In this document: positions 9,900 through 21,434 of the stretch, one piece after another
Layout of the letters: each line of letters opens with the position of its first letter
Position numbering within the stretch: the first letter of the stretch is position 1
Assembly: GCA_024516035.1 (NCBI GenBank)
Contig: CM044967.1
Coordinates: 6,075,284 to 6,139,283 of the forward strand
Direction: 5' to 3'
From: Bactericera cockerelli
Taxonomy: Eukaryota > Arthropoda > Insecta > Hemiptera > Triozidae
Length of the DNA: 64,000 nt
Made by a program: the position numbers and the translations under genes
The notes under the pieces: generated by a model
Database searches by the model: none
The model's input: the letters and a program-made list of their open reading frames with translations, nothing else
Told to the model about the DNA's origin: nothing

Positions 9900-12800
9900 G
9901 GAAAGAACAGTAATAGGCTGTATTTTTACACTCTAATTATTTAGATATAAATTTCTGACATTTTTGAAAAATTTACCCTGATGTATTGAGTTATTTATTT
10001 TACATTTTTGGATATTTCTTTTAAAACTTCCTCGATTGTAATAGAAAGTCATGTGATGTGCACACTAGTTTATTTTTGCAGCAATAACAAGGAGAAGAAT
10101 ATTCCTGGAAAGATTTGATCCTCTAGGGGGCAGACTCATTACAAGTACCAAGGTTTTTTCAATTGAATTTTCGTGCCTTCATGACCCATTACAACTTGGA
10201 TTACATTACACGACACGACATTTTGTACAAGAATTTCACAAAAATAAACTTTGTCTTTACAACTCTGTAGTCGCAAAACGTAGGTATTATTTAAAATTAA
10301 TGTTTTCTGGTTAGAAATTTCCAGAATAAGGTATATGAGAGGGATTTAAGTAAGAAAGAACAAAAAACAGGGATTAAATATTTTCCTTTGAGACACAAGG
10401 CAACAAAAAGGAAAATGTAGAATGGAAATTAAAAAGTCCTTCCTCAATTGTATGTTTGTGTAAGCCTTGCTCTCGGGCTTTGTTTTGTTTTTGAGATTTC
10501 CATCCAGCTCTCTAAGTTTCTTTGACTCAACTTCAGCCACTAATCTCCTCTTGCATTTAAAATAATGTTCACATCAACGTGCTCTCAAAATTCTGAAACA
10601 TTAAAAATTCTTTTACTCAACATTTTGGTTCCGGATTCGCTTGCTGTAAATTTTTCCCAGAACCTAACTGAAGCGAAGAACGTGGACAGCTTAAGTTTTC
10701 TTTAGCTCAGAGCTTAAATTCAACCTTTCAATTCATATTATTTGACTCTGGTATTCTCAAGTATGGGCAGTGTAATGGCCATTCAAATTTTTCTTTTGTA
10801 CCTACAGTCTAATACCTCATTGAATTCAAAATGCAAAATGATTGCTGAAATTTTAATTTTATTTTCACATTCTCTGATCTTGAATCTATTTGATACAAGT
10901 TAGAAGTAAGTTTCAATGTGAAGGGCGAAAGAAAAATATTTAAATTTTCCTTGTAAGCCCCATTGAACTCTATGAAATCACCTCGAGCCATGGATGATTG
11001 AATTTCAAAGACACAATTCTAAATACATACAAAAAATCCGAAATATGGATGCTCGCTGCTCGCACAAGAAATATAAAGAATATGAGACTGATAGAAAACT
11101 TTTCCAGCGAGTTCAATGCCGGAAATATTCTATTCACCGTAAATAAAGAAAGGAAAATTCTCATACTTAATATTGTGTGCTATTTTGAAAATTTTGCCTT
11201 AAAAAATGACAAGGGAATTGAATAAAACGCAGAAAAAAACGAGAGAAATTTGAAATTAATTGAATTGCTTGCCAGCCTCTTAAAATGATTAATTGAAAAT
11301 TTGTTTTAAGTTAAGTCACATTTTTCATTGTGAACACTTTTACTTGAAGCGAAGCGATATTTTCTTTTGATTAAATTTAAAAACAGTCGAAGGTCTTTAC
11401 TTCAAGGGAAGAATGCTGGGATGGCATTTGCAAGGACCCCCGCAAAGGTGATTATGGCTATCAATAAAGACAAGCTGATGCAAGGGACGCCGGCATGACA
11501 TGATGGTTTCATCAGGGACTTGTTATTTTATTGAAAAGAATATTTAACTTTATTTACATAATCTTTAATTTTCATTGCCAGATCGTAATAAATACACGTA
11601 ATAAACCTTCTTTAACAGATCAATTAGCCTTTTTAGAGGATTTTGTTAGTGTCCCAAAGGGAATTACAAAATTACTCGTCTCAACATTTTTTGGCAGTTT
11701 TGATATAGATACGAATGGTTCCTTTTTTCTTTCTTAGGAATTGACAATATGGAGATAAAGTGATGACTTGATGTGTGATAAAATAGATTGGAATGGATCC
11801 ATTAGTATTATTTTACATGGACATGAGGTAATAGAACATGTCAAGATAACCTCTGGTAAACTGAATTTATTTTTATGAAAACAAAAAAGTATCAAGTTTC
11901 AAGCAGGTCTTCGCTAAATTCTTGAACATCCCTTTTTTTCGAGGACACCTCTAATTATGAGACGGATAAACACAGAGTCAGGAAAGCAAAAGCAAGCAAA
12001 TCTTTGTCATAAATTACCTCCGTTATTCAAGTCCACCAGATGGAATCAAATACCAGCTTGCGCCCAATTAATTTTACTGCGTAGCACTCCACTGGGGCGG
12101 GAAATGAAAACGTTTATTTGATTGTGGCGGCGTTAATGGAGACCTTTGCAGGATTTCTTAAATCTCGTTAATAAATTCTCAAGAAAATCTCTCCTACGCA
12201 AGGAGTTTTCCGTACAAATAGAATTATTCCTACTGATAGTGCTCGGGTTAAAAAGTGAAATGACTTCATTTAACTGCTCAAATAAGACTTATTACGTCCC
12301 TTTAACCCATGTTAGTCACAATAGGTCTTAATAGAAGTCGGTGTGATAATTGGTGCTTTTCTTGTTGAACTCCAACCAGTCTGTAACCCTTGTTTTGATA
12401 GAGGTTATATTCTGAATTTATAAAAAATTAATTGAGTGGAATGTAAACATAAGATTGACTTTTTGATATAATTAACCAACTATCCATACGATGCCACATT
12501 ATGTGTAGTACAATTTATGTGTAGTATGTTCTACTGAGTGTTCATTGATCCTTTTGAAAATTCCGTAAAAAAATAGTGTGGAGTCGAACCAATGCTGATT
12601 GGTTCGCTCGATGTCCAATTTTGTGCAATCTTGATCTAGAGTAGGTAGTTATAGAAAAAAAAGACGTCAATATATGTTCACTCTTGATCAAAATCGATAG
12701 AGTTTGCCCAACATATTCCTCAAAATGTTGCTGAAACCCTTCTGCATTTTTCAAACTTCTTTCTCCTACTCAATTTTTCTTATCAAACAAAAGCGAGTCT

Positions 12801-13370
12801 CATATTGCGTCTACTCCACGCCACCTCATTATCTCTGAACCTGACAAGCGACTATAAATATACATTTCATAACTCCTCTCTTAAAATCTTAATTAATACA
12901 AAATCCTCAGGTCGAGATATTTCCTCGTCTCGGGTTCATTGATTTTTCTATTTACTGTCGGGTCCAGAGAGACTTTAAATTGAAGATTAGAGAAAATACA
13001 TATTTTCATTATTTTCTCAGTTTCCTCATTTTTGTAGTTGAACTCATATGATCTTAACCAACTACGAGGACCGAATCACATAAATGGATTACAACAAAAA
13101 TAAGCCAGACCGTCCGTCAAGTGGGACTGTAAAATAATTTCTTTACACTACCGAGTTAAGACTAAGGGTCGAACAAGAAAACAGTAATAGATTTAATATA
13201 AGTGGACACAATGCCTCAACTCTGGCTATAGTGCACTGTGATTGGTAGAATTCCGAAATGAGAGAAGGACAGATGTCCTATTTTTTAATTCCGCTCCTAA
13301 CGTAGAAGGGTAGAACCACAAATATCTGCTATCTTAGTTCAAACTTCTCTAGCTGGGGAATGTTTAACAG
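9900..13370. other. unassigned sequence, no supported gene
   Basis: I see only short unrelated frames, none with a recognisable domain. The stretch has fewer visible mobile elements than the rest of the window. One tract at 11400-11520 is GC-richer (AAGGACCCCCGCAAAGGTGA) but not identified. Part of 13105-13270 (GCCAGACCGTCCGTCAAGTG and CACTGTGATTGGTAG) resembles a decayed element Z. Confidence 0.4.
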
Positions 13371-13382
13371 GAAGAAAATCAG

Positions 13383-13606
13383 TGTCTCGCTTGAGTACTT
13401 TAAACAAAGAACAGACTAGCCAACTCTAACAAGCCAGCGTAGTTTGCAGTATCCTAAGGGATTAATGGCTTTTAAAGAAAAAGCACAAGTTCTTACGATG
13501 GTTGATCGCACATTAAAATATGTGGTACAAGACAAGCCAACTTTTCAACATAAGTTGGCTGGAGATCACCACTCTCCGCAGCTGTAGCCAAGCTGGTTAC
13601 AACAAC
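13383..13606 (+). mobile_element. element F copy
   Basis: It begins CAGTGTCTCGCTTGAGTAC and follows the same order as the 9110 copy through GTTGATCGCACATTAAAATA to GCAGCTGTAGCCAAGCTGGT and ACAACAACA. It is moderately diverged by substitutions. Confidence 0.8.
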
Positions 13607-14384
13607 ATCTTAGTTCAAATGTTGGATGTTACAACGAATCCGTTATATGACAATTATACACACCAGCAAGTCACTAAGTGGTCACCAAAGCATTAATCAA
13701 GGGGGCATCAGGTGGGAAAAATAATGAACCTCATCTATCACATCCCACTTACATTCCTCCCCGTCTAGAGTGATTCATATACCTAAATCTAGTAGAACTT
13801 CTCACTTTTCTTTTTCTACTGATGGAGGTAGAAAAGTATTGGGAACATTCATCCGAAATTTCTCGGCTTTCCTTGACCATGTTATGTCATGGTTTTGGAA
13901 GAAATATTGAGTTTATGTTGTGGAAGGATACATGACCTTGGATGCCCAGAAGCAATGAGTTCCTTACGTGTTGAATGTGTGGTGTAGGGTGTGATGTGGG
14001 TGTTAATACAGTACAGCAGTTGACACTTTAGTGATAGAATAAAATATGCCTTGTTTATTCTGCCGAGGTAATTCTGAAAAATTCCTTTACTCCTTAGGCA
14101 GGTCTTGTGTATTTTATGGGTGAAGTTCGAGTTTTCTTCTTTCAGATACAGTAAATCAATAGAATCTTTCAATATTTAGTGATAATTTTATCCGTAGGAG
14201 AAGGTTATTAAATTAGAAAATTTAGAGTTACAAAAAAATGGTTGATATTCGATCTGTGCGTTAACTTAAGCCATTGAAGTAATCATTAGAACTTGTAGTT
14301 ATTCTTTCACTCTAATGCTTATACCTACCAGCTGAAGATATCAATATGTTAATTCCAACTTGTTACGGTCTGAATTTTGTTTTT

Positions 14385-14472
14385 GGTCAAGATTTGAACC
14401 CCAACCTCCTGATTTTGAACCCAGTGTTCTTATCTACTCTGAGGTTGATAAACGAGCTACTACACCATAAAA
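14385..14472 (-). mobile_element. tRNA-like SINE head fragment
   Basis: On the minus strand it reads AGGAGGTTGGGGTTCAAATC with a B-box-like GGTTCAAATC, preceded by an A-box-like CTCAGAGTAGATAAGAAC. It resembles the head at 17297 but no body is recognisable. Confidence 0.4.
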
Positions 14473-14679
14473 TGAATATGATTTAATGCTTTTACGTAGT
14501 GGTTTATACTTTTTCCGAGTATGCTTTTACTCATGATTTTGACAGCATCTTGAAGAGTATGAAAGCCCTATCGGGTATCATACAAAATTTATGGACAAGA
14601 CAATATTCATGTTCATAATATAAAAAGTGAAGTGAAAAAGGGATAAAAGGAAAGAGAAAAAGTCTTCATGGACGAGATA

Positions 14680-14795
14680 GAAAGAGAGAGAGAGAGAGAG
14701 AAGAAAGTGAGAGAGAGAAGGAGAGAGTCAACTTAAGGAGCGGAAGGATGAGAGAAAGTGAGAGAGCGTCAAAGAAGAGAGAGACAAAGAAGCAA
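14680..14795 (+). repeat. (GA)n-rich low-complexity tract
   Basis: GAGAGA runs interrupted by AAGTGAG and AAGGAG, grading into GA-rich sequence. No coding signal. Confidence 0.8.
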
Positions 14796-15246
14796 GGGGG
14801 ATAATTTGAACGAAAAAGGCATCGCAAAGGATAAAGTTATAAAAGAGGGGTAAAGAGCCTTTTTTTATACGAGAAGCTGAAAGTTGTCCTGGAAGAATTT
14901 TGATCATTAGAAAGAAACCTTGGTCCCTTTGGCCTGTCGATATCGGCAGACTTTGCTTCATTTATTATCCCTACTAGAAGATGTCCTTTATCTCATTAAG
15001 ATAGGCGACATATGCTTGAAATATCCCTCAGAGCTTTAAAAATAGATAAGGTTTGAGAGTTTGAAAAATGGTGAGAGCTTCAACTTTTTTATTTGCCATA
15101 GTATATAGTCCAGGCGAAAAATATATAGTACCTACATAAAATTTTATGATATCTATGTACTTACAGATGTGCGTAGAGGTAGAACTTCTCACCTACGTAC
15201 ATTTATGAGCATACACAACACCGATATAGTTATAAATGTACAAGGA

Positions 15247-15370
15247 TGGCGTTAGGAAGGGCATCCAGCCGCAAAAAAATGTGCCAAAACCAACCAACCC
15301 CAACCATGAGGTTGAACAACGTCGACCCTGCTCAAGTGGGATAAGACCGAGTAAAAGAAGAAGAAGAAGG
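15247..15370 (+). mobile_element. SINE-A 3' fragment
   Basis: It starts at GGCGTTAGGAAGGGCATCCA and contains CAACCATGAGGTTGAACAAC and CGACCCTGCTCAAGTGGG, then an AAGAAGAAG tail. The tRNA head is absent, consistent with 5' truncation at insertion. Confidence 0.85.
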
Positions 15371-15419
15371 CGAGTATAAGTATAACAGACGACTACTGAG
15401 AGATATAAGAAAAAAATCT

Positions 15420-15522
15420 ACGACTACTGGTGGTTCAAGTCCCGGTTTTAGCGTCGATATAGTAAAGTGAGTTTGAGTAGTTGTGATATCACAAAAGTGA
15501 TTAGCACAAATATGATAACTAA
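15420..15522 (+). mobile_element. SINE-B fragment
   Basis: It begins in the B-box region (GGTGGTTCAAGTCCCGG) and continues TAGTAAAGTGAGTTTGAGTA to TATCACAAAAGTGATTAGC. The 5' half of the tRNA-like head is missing. Confidence 0.75.
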
Positions 15523-15636
15523 GAGCAGAAATACCAAGAAGAGATCACAATGAGAAAGAACAGAGACTACTTACAAAAATAAAAACATTTGAAATTATTC
15601 ACATTTATTAGAGAGGTTGGTTGATTTTACTTTCGG

Positions 15637-15719
15637 CACGTTGCTGCAACAGTGTTCCAATTACCACACAAATGTTCCTGCTTCGTGTTGCATGTTGCAT
15701 CTGTGTGGACCAAGCATAA
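15637..15719 (-). mobile_element. MITE end, fragment of the 18085 family
   Basis: CACGTTGCTGCAACAGTGTT through CGTGTTGCATGTTGCATC to GTGTGGACCAAGCATAAG matches the right end of the element at 18085-18383. The left end is not found within 300 bp, so this is a solo end. Confidence 0.7.
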
Positions 15720-15999
15720 GGCTCGGCTTAGATTTACTAATCCTTTTCCATAATACGGCCCTGAGTGTCATAAGTAAAGTCTACAGTATTTCGAGAAATA
15801 AAAGAGAACAAAATTGGTCCAGACATTGTGTGTGTGATGCAATTATAAGCAAACAGCCTCCCAATTTTCCTACATGTGATCGATCAAAAGCTGACAACTG
15901 TTTCTGTCAGGTGTTAGTGCCTGCATTTTATAGAAGTCTTTCAAGAGTAATTACTATGTACCGTATACAACATAATGCTACGAGTAGGGAGGACATGAA

Positions 16000-16080
16000 T
16001 GGTGGGATTGAAACCAGGAGGTTGAGGGTTGAGACCTGGTTTGGGCAAAAAAGAAAAAAAAAAAAAAAAAAAAAAAAAAG
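16000..16080 (+). mobile_element. retroposed tRNA-like fragment with poly(A)
   Basis: GGTGGGATTGAAACCAGGAG, then GGGTTGAGACCTGG, runs directly into a long A tract with a few Gs. This suggests a retroposed fragment with an A tail. The frame across it is low-complexity lysine and is not a gene. Confidence 0.4.
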
Positions 16081-16974
16081 AATCGTAGCGTAAAGCATTC
16101 ATGCATTTCAAACGGTGCTTGAAAGTAATCGAAATTATTTCCCCAAGTTCCACATTCAGTTCCATAATTAATCAGACAGTGACAATTTTTCCGTCCGCTC
16201 AATGAATTTTTCCTTGTATTGTAATGGAAACATCCTAATCTTAAAAATAGAAATGTTAGAAAAAAAATTCCCGTCTCCCCAATAAGTTAGCTTAGAAATT
16301 ATTCAAAAACTACCTATGCATTTTTATAGTAGAAATGTGGCCTCCAGGTAAATTTTTAAACAGAATCTCAGTGATACTTTTGTAATACGAATTTTAGTAT
16401 GTGATATCAGAGGTATAAAAGAAGTACTCTTCTGTTACATATCAAATACATTATAATTTTTTCATGCAAAACATTTCCAGGTTATACCTACCACCTATAG
16501 GTACCTACATTTTTTTTATAAAAATAAATCTAAACATGTAGGTATGTAGGAGCAAAAAAAAAAACAAATAGGAAACTATATTTTTACATTGTTCAACATT
16601 TTACCAAAGTACAGACTATTTTTAAATAAAAAAACATCAATTAATTTATTTACTATTTTTAATTAAATATTAAACATCGCCGACAGAATCTTCGATGCCT
16701 TTGAACGCGAACTTGACCTTTTCAACAAAGCAAAAATGTGAAGTGTAGTACCTAGGTATTTATACTTATTTAAGTACTTCCTATCATCCAGCTACTCTTT
16801 AAACTATAGCTTTTAGTTATCTGTTCCAACACTTTGAACAGTCAACCAATGAGGAAAATAATGGCGAATATATTGGGTACCAAAAACCAAATTTTCTTTT
16901 ACGAGTATTTTATTTTTACAGAAAATATTTCAAAAATAATAAAACTGCATAATTGAAGCACCCTCATACGAAAA

Positions 16975-17165
16975 GGAAAAAAAGTGTTTTTTTTTTTAAG
17001 TCCACAGAGAAAATCAATGCACATTTTTTAAATGATTTATAATTATAATGATTGACATGGTAAACAAACTCAAATTTGATAGGTACTAGGAGAGCGAATC
17101 TAAGAATCCTATTTTAGTCCGATTTATGTGGCAGCTCCCCCAAAACATTTTTCCACCGGCCGCGC
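16975..17165 (+). repeat. second copy of the 7540-8030 repeat
   Basis: AAGTCCACAGAGAAAATCAA to CATGGTAAACAAACTCAAAT and AGGTACTAGGAGAGCGA parallel 7540-7655. The following GTCCGATTTATGTGGCAGC parallels 7980-8000. Between these blocks the 7.6-kb copy has ~300 bp extra, so one copy carries an insertion or the other a deletion. Confidence 0.6.
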
Positions 17166-17296
17166 CTAATTCCATCATGTGGTTACATTCAATACATTAC
17201 TTGTGTGGTTAAATATATAATTATTGAAGAGTTATAAATCCATGCATCAACTGGAATTCGATTTCACAAATCCCAGTTTCAAAATCAAAAAAAAAA

Positions 17297-17475
17297 CTTG
17301 CCGACCTCCGTGGCTCAGTGGTTAAGAGCATTGGTTGCTGACCCGGAGGTTGCGGGTTCGAATCCCGGACGGAATGGAAAATTCTAACCGAGTTTTTTCG
17401 TTTCTGGAATGGCATGGATGTAAAGGTAAAGTACCCTGAAGTAATGCGAAAGCGGTTCCGGGGCATAACTACCTA
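17297..17475 (+). mobile_element. tRNA-headed SINE, distinct family
   Basis: The head is CCGACCTCCGTGGCTCAGTG, with A box TGGCTCAGTGG and B box GGTTCGAATCCC, giving a near-complete tRNA-like fold. The body continues TCTAACCGAGTTTTTTCGTT to AAGCGGTTCCGGGGCATAAC. The non-tRNA body identifies it as a SINE. No close second full copy was seen, except perhaps the head at 14385. Confidence 0.7.
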
Positions 17476-18084
17476 TTTTTTTTTCTTCTTTTTTTTCAAA
17501 AAAAAAAAAGTTTCAAAAATAAATTCCGCGTTGTATAAAGAAATAAAAAAATTGCTTTAAATTTTTAAATAGCCGTTACAGTACTTTACAATTCAAAGGT
17601 GGAATTTAACAGCGAGTAAGAGAAAAATGGCGGAAGAAATTTTACGGTCAGTAAAAGAAAAAGAGGCTTTAAAATTTCGAAAATCCCTTCGCTCTCTGCT
17701 CTTCAGAGGCCATTTCAACTTTACATCTTCATTTTATCTTCATTATTATGCTGGAGAATTTATTGAAACCTGTCCCGTCTTTGCGGAGGTCACCGTTTTA
17801 TACTTGTTCCCTGACAGAAATTAAAACCTTTGTCAGCCTTTTTAAATGCGGAAAACGATGCCAAGTTTTCGGGATAATCTGTTTGAAAAAATTAGGGAAC
17901 AGCGTCCATCTGTTGGGCAGGGAATTTAATATAATAAGGCACGCACAGTGCTTGGATTTTTGCTCCAAGTATTTTGCTTTGTACACATTATAAGCTGACT
18001 TTCGAATAACTTTTTTATCTCCTGAAAGGGTTCCAATATAAAAAAATGTTCAGTTTTGAAAACCGTTTAAATTTTAACTTGTTA

Positions 18085-18383
18085 TGCTGGGTCCAGACAG
18101 GTGCAACATGCAACGTGTTGCTGCAACATGAATTCACTCTGTGTGGACGGCTCCTGAACACGAACATGAATGTTCAAAAACTATCCATGAGGATGTCGGT
18201 TTTCTACTGAACATCTTTGATCTTTGTTGCTACTATGTTGCACGTGTGTGGGCGGCAACTGAACATAAAAACAGAATGGATCACTGACAAACATGAACTG
18301 CAACACGTTGCTGCAACAGTGTTCCAAATACCGCACACATGTTGCAGCAACGTGTTGCATGTTGTACCTGTGTGGACCCAGCA
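18085..18383. mobile_element. MITE with ~46-bp TIRs and TTA flanks
   Basis: The left end TGCTGGGTCCAGACAGGTGC continues GTTGCTGCAACATG. It pairs with the right end, whose reverse complement is TGCTGGGTCCACACAGGTAC and so on. The ~46-bp arms differ at a few positions. Both sides have TTA (18082-18084 and 18384-18386), which would fit a PIF/Harbinger-type 3-bp duplication, or TA within it. There is no transposase frame. A solo right end is at 15637. Confidence 0.8.
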
Positions 18384-18539
18384 TTAGGTATGCTAATTAT
18401 CTAGCTTTGAATTGAACGAATGTACGAGTATGTACCGATATTCAAGTACGGTAAAAATTTGGTCTGAATTTTCATGTATAACAGGATTAAATATCTAAGA
18501 TTTGTTATTCCAAGCCACTACTACTAAACAGATCTTTAA

Positions 18540-19095
18540 ATGGACATGAAAGGAGCCTATGGACATGAAAGGAGCCTATGGACATGAAAGAAGCCTATGG
18601 ACATGAAAGGAGCCTATGGACATGAAAGGAGCCTATGGAAATGAAAGAGCCTATGGACATGAAAGGAGCCTATGGACATAAAAGGAGCCTATGGACATGA
18701 AAGGAGCCTATGGACATGAAAGGAGCCTATGGAAATGAAAGAGCCTATGGACATGAAAGGAGCCTATGGACATAAAAGGAGCCTATGGACATGAAAGGAG
18801 CCTATGAACATGAAAGGAGCCTATGAACATGAAAGGAGCCTATGGACATGAAAAGAGCCTATGGACATGAAAAGAGCCTATGGACATGAAAAGAGCCTAT
18901 GGACATGAAAGGAGCCTATGGACATAAAAGGAGCCTATGGAAATGAAAAGAGCCTATGAACATGAAAGGAGCCTATGGACATGAAAGAAGCCTATAGACA
19001 TGAAAAGAGCCTATGGACATGAAAGAAGCCTATAGACATGAAAAGAGCCTATGGACATGAAAGGAGCCTAATATGGACATGAAAGAAGCCTACAC
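18540..19095 (+). repeat. 19-bp minisatellite, ~29 units
   Basis: Head-to-tail units of TGGACATGAAAGGAGCCTA with 18-bp variants (GGAAATGAAAGAGCC) and ACATAAAAGG or GAACATG variants. A five-unit block of 94 bp (one 18-bp variant, then four 19-bp units including ACATAAAAGG) occurs twice in a row from 18637, a higher-order repeat. The array abuts element H, and the element H copy at 54041 carries just one unit. Confidence 0.95.
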
Positions 19096-19182
19096 ATTGG
19101 ATCTGGGCGTCAATATAATCCTCTCACCACCGTGATATAGGTATCTGTGTCTATCTCACGGACACGGAATTATCATTATTGA
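19088..19182 (+). mobile_element. element H 3' end next to minisatellite
   Basis: ACATTGGATCTGGGCGTCAA, then CTCTCACCACCGTGATATAG and CTATCTCACGGACACGGAAT, and an ATT-type tail. The CCGTGA/TCACGG and TATAG/CTATC segments form a stem-loop. Copies lie at 54041 and, more diverged, 22383. Confidence 0.75.
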
Positions 19183-19920
19183 TGCGCTGTGATTGGTTGA
19201 AATTCCCACCAGAGGACCTGTTAAGGGATAGTTAATCTAATCCTGATTCATAATTCGCGCTTAAACGTTTCTTTCTCATATTCGGATGCCTAATAAATGA
19301 AACCTAACCCTTGGCAATGGTTGGCTACTACCTGCAGAGTATTATAGTGCTCTATTCCTTTAGCTTCTTCAAAGGCAGAACGCACTGTGAGCACAAAAGT
19401 ATAATAACTCAGTGTAAAAATGAGAAGTTCTACTTAAATGTACACAGAGTTCCTAGCTTCTGCTCGTAAAAAAGAAGGATTTACGCAACATCTTCTCAAG
19501 GTCAGCCAGGTCTTCTTTTATAATAAACGGTATATGAGAAGATAGCACCGTCAAATCCTTGTGAGAAAAACGGACATACGGTGAAAATATAGCTAAAATA
19601 ACTAATATTTATACCACTTCTACAGTTTTACTGTAATATATTATGTCAGATATATTTCTCGCAAGAAAAAAGAAAAGAAGATTTCTCGCATAAGTGTCAT
19701 ATAAGTCGCAAAAAATCTTGGATTTTGCTTTTTCCTTTTAAAAGACGAGCGCTTTTAAATACTCCTCTAAAAATCCCAACCAACAAAATAATTAATTTCT
19801 CTTTGCCAGAGTTCTATGTGTCATCTTACATGTTTGGTTAAGATTTTCTGTGTAAATCTGTGAACTGCTTTCTCTTAAAACAAAATCCATGATTCAATAA
19901 AAAGGAAAATGAATAGAAAA
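19183..19920. other. unassigned sequence
   Basis: The beginning contains an element Z-like GCGCTGTGATTGGTTGAAAT. The rest shows no gene or clear repeat. Confidence 0.4.
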
Positions 19921-19924
19921 ATAT

Positions 19925-19996
19925 ATATAAACATAAGTCCTAATTAAAGGGCGGGGTTATTGCCTATGGCAATCTCTTCCACCCAACCCTTATGTT
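19925..19996 (-). mobile_element. element E fragment (hairpin plus tail)
   Basis: On the minus strand it reads GGTGGAAGAGATTGCCATAG, then GCAATAACCCCGCCCTTTAA and TTAGGACTTATG. It is inverted relative to 21237-21310, so the two flank the CT tract as inverted arms of ~70 bp. Confidence 0.75.
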
Positions 19997-20289
19997 GGGA
20001 TGATATAATAATGAGAGATAATAATGTTTTAGTATCTTATGGATTTGGTATCCAACTCCAGCTCTAATTCATCCGCCCAGCGCCTTGCACCACTCAACTC
20101 CAGCATAACCCCGGCTTGGGAACTCACCGCTCTAACCGCTGACTGTGGTTTTGCTCATATTAGAGAGAACCAAGAGATAAAAGCCGACATACAAAACTCC
20201 CGAGAACATTAATTTCAAGGAAAAGCCGTGAAACGGAGCCACCGTACTTTTCTTTGCATAATTCCCGCATCTTTTGTATCATTACCCAC

Positions 20290-21035
20290 AAACTTCATAT
20301 CTCTCTCTTCTCTTTCTCTATCTCTCCTCATTCTCTAACTCCCCCCACCTCTCTATCTCTCTCTCTTCTACATCTCTCTCCCTTTCCCTTATACTCCTCT
20401 CTCTCTTCTATCTCTCTCTTTCTTTCCCTTATTCTCCTATATTTTCACTTCTTCTCCTCTCTCCAAACTACCCGTCCTCTCTCGTCTTGTTTTTATTATC
20501 TCTTTCTCCTCTTTTATTGCTCTCTGTCTCTCTCTCTCTCCGTCTCTGTACAGTTTCCACATACTTTCCTTTTCTCCTCAATTCAGTCCCATCTCCCTCT
20601 CTCTCTCTCTCTCAGCCTACGTAATTCCCTTCTACTACCATTTCTCTTACACACAAATAAACACACACTCTCCCTCCTCCCTTTCTCTCCCTCCTCCCTT
20701 TCTCTCCCTCCTCCCTCTCTCTTCTTTCTCCCTCTCTATTCCTCACACACGCACTCTTGTCTCTCCCACTCAATTTTCTTCGTCCCTCTCTCGCGTCCTT
20801 GTTTTCTTCCTTTTCCTCTTCCAGATTTTTTATTCCTTCGTATTCTCTATCTCTCTCATACACACATTCACAACACACACATAATTATAAGTACACAATT
20901 ACACTCCATTCTTCCTCTCACCATTCCTCCCTTCCTCTCCATCTCACGGTCTCTCCCTCTCTCTGTCTCATCCATCTCTCCCCTCCTCTTCTTTCTCATT
21001 CTTTTTCCCTCATATCCCTTTCCTTTCTTTCTCCC
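20290..21035. repeat. long polypyrimidine (CT)n-rich tract
   Basis: About 750 bp of CTCTCT, CTTCTC and CCTCC-type sequence with a few ACAC patches. It keeps open frames on both strands only because TCT/CTC codons rarely make stops. The resulting 282-residue Ser/Leu frame is not treated as a gene. Such tracts can form triplex DNA. Confidence 0.9.
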
Positions 21036-21125
21036 TAACGAATGTGGTAGGAGCAGTGTTGGCCTCAGCTCTGCTTATCTTAAGACTGTGATTCGCTCAT
21101 AATGAAGCATTTCAAGGGATTACGA

Positions 21126-21171
21126 TAACGATATTTAGAGTTTACTTATAGGTATACTCTAAATATCGTTA
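21126..21171. repeat. perfect 16-bp-arm hairpin
   Basis: TAACGATATTTAGAGT at 21126-21141 is the exact reverse complement of 21156-21171, with a 14-nt AT-rich loop. No flanking duplication was found. Confidence 0.85.
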
Positions 21172-21236
21172 ATAACAATAAGAATTTGTACTATGAGTAC
21201 AATGATCTTATTTATACTTTCCTTTATTTTATACTT

Positions 21237-21413
21237 AAAGGGTTGGGTGGAAGAGATTGCTATAGGCAATAACCCCGCCCTTTAGTTAGGACATAATATA
21301 TGTTTATTTATATTTTTCTATTCCTTCTCCTTTTTATTGTATATTGTTTCCATTTTTGAATGTTATAATATGTCTCTTTATATCGAATAAAGTGTTTAAT
21401 AATAATATTTAAG
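21237..21413 (+). mobile_element. element E copy, full 3' module
   Basis: AAGGGTTGGGTGGAAGAGAT, the stem ATTGC/GCAAT, CCCCGCCCTTTAGTTAGGAC, then the T-rich body TTTTATTGTATATTGTTTCC and CGAATAAAGTGTTTAATAAT. AATAAA is near the end, followed by an AAT tail. This resembles the 3' terminus of a LINE or a SINE that borrows it. No ORF. Confidence 0.75.
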
Positions 21414-21434
21414 ACTTAGACGATCCACTTATTT

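Noticed and set aside
15617..16093. 158-residue ORF ending in poly-Lys
   Set aside because: It runs through a MITE end, a retroposed fragment and a poly(A) run. Composite of repeats.
17300..17375. Functional tRNA gene (Ser-like)
   Set aside because: The fold is plausible, but it lacks a clean acceptor stem and runs into a SINE body.
18540..19095. CRISPR-like array
   Set aside because: Units are contiguous with no unique spacers, in eukaryotic DNA. It is a minisatellite.
20254..21102. 282-residue Ser/Leu-rich protein
   Set aside because: Low-complexity CT tract open in several frames on both strands. No domain, no codon structure.
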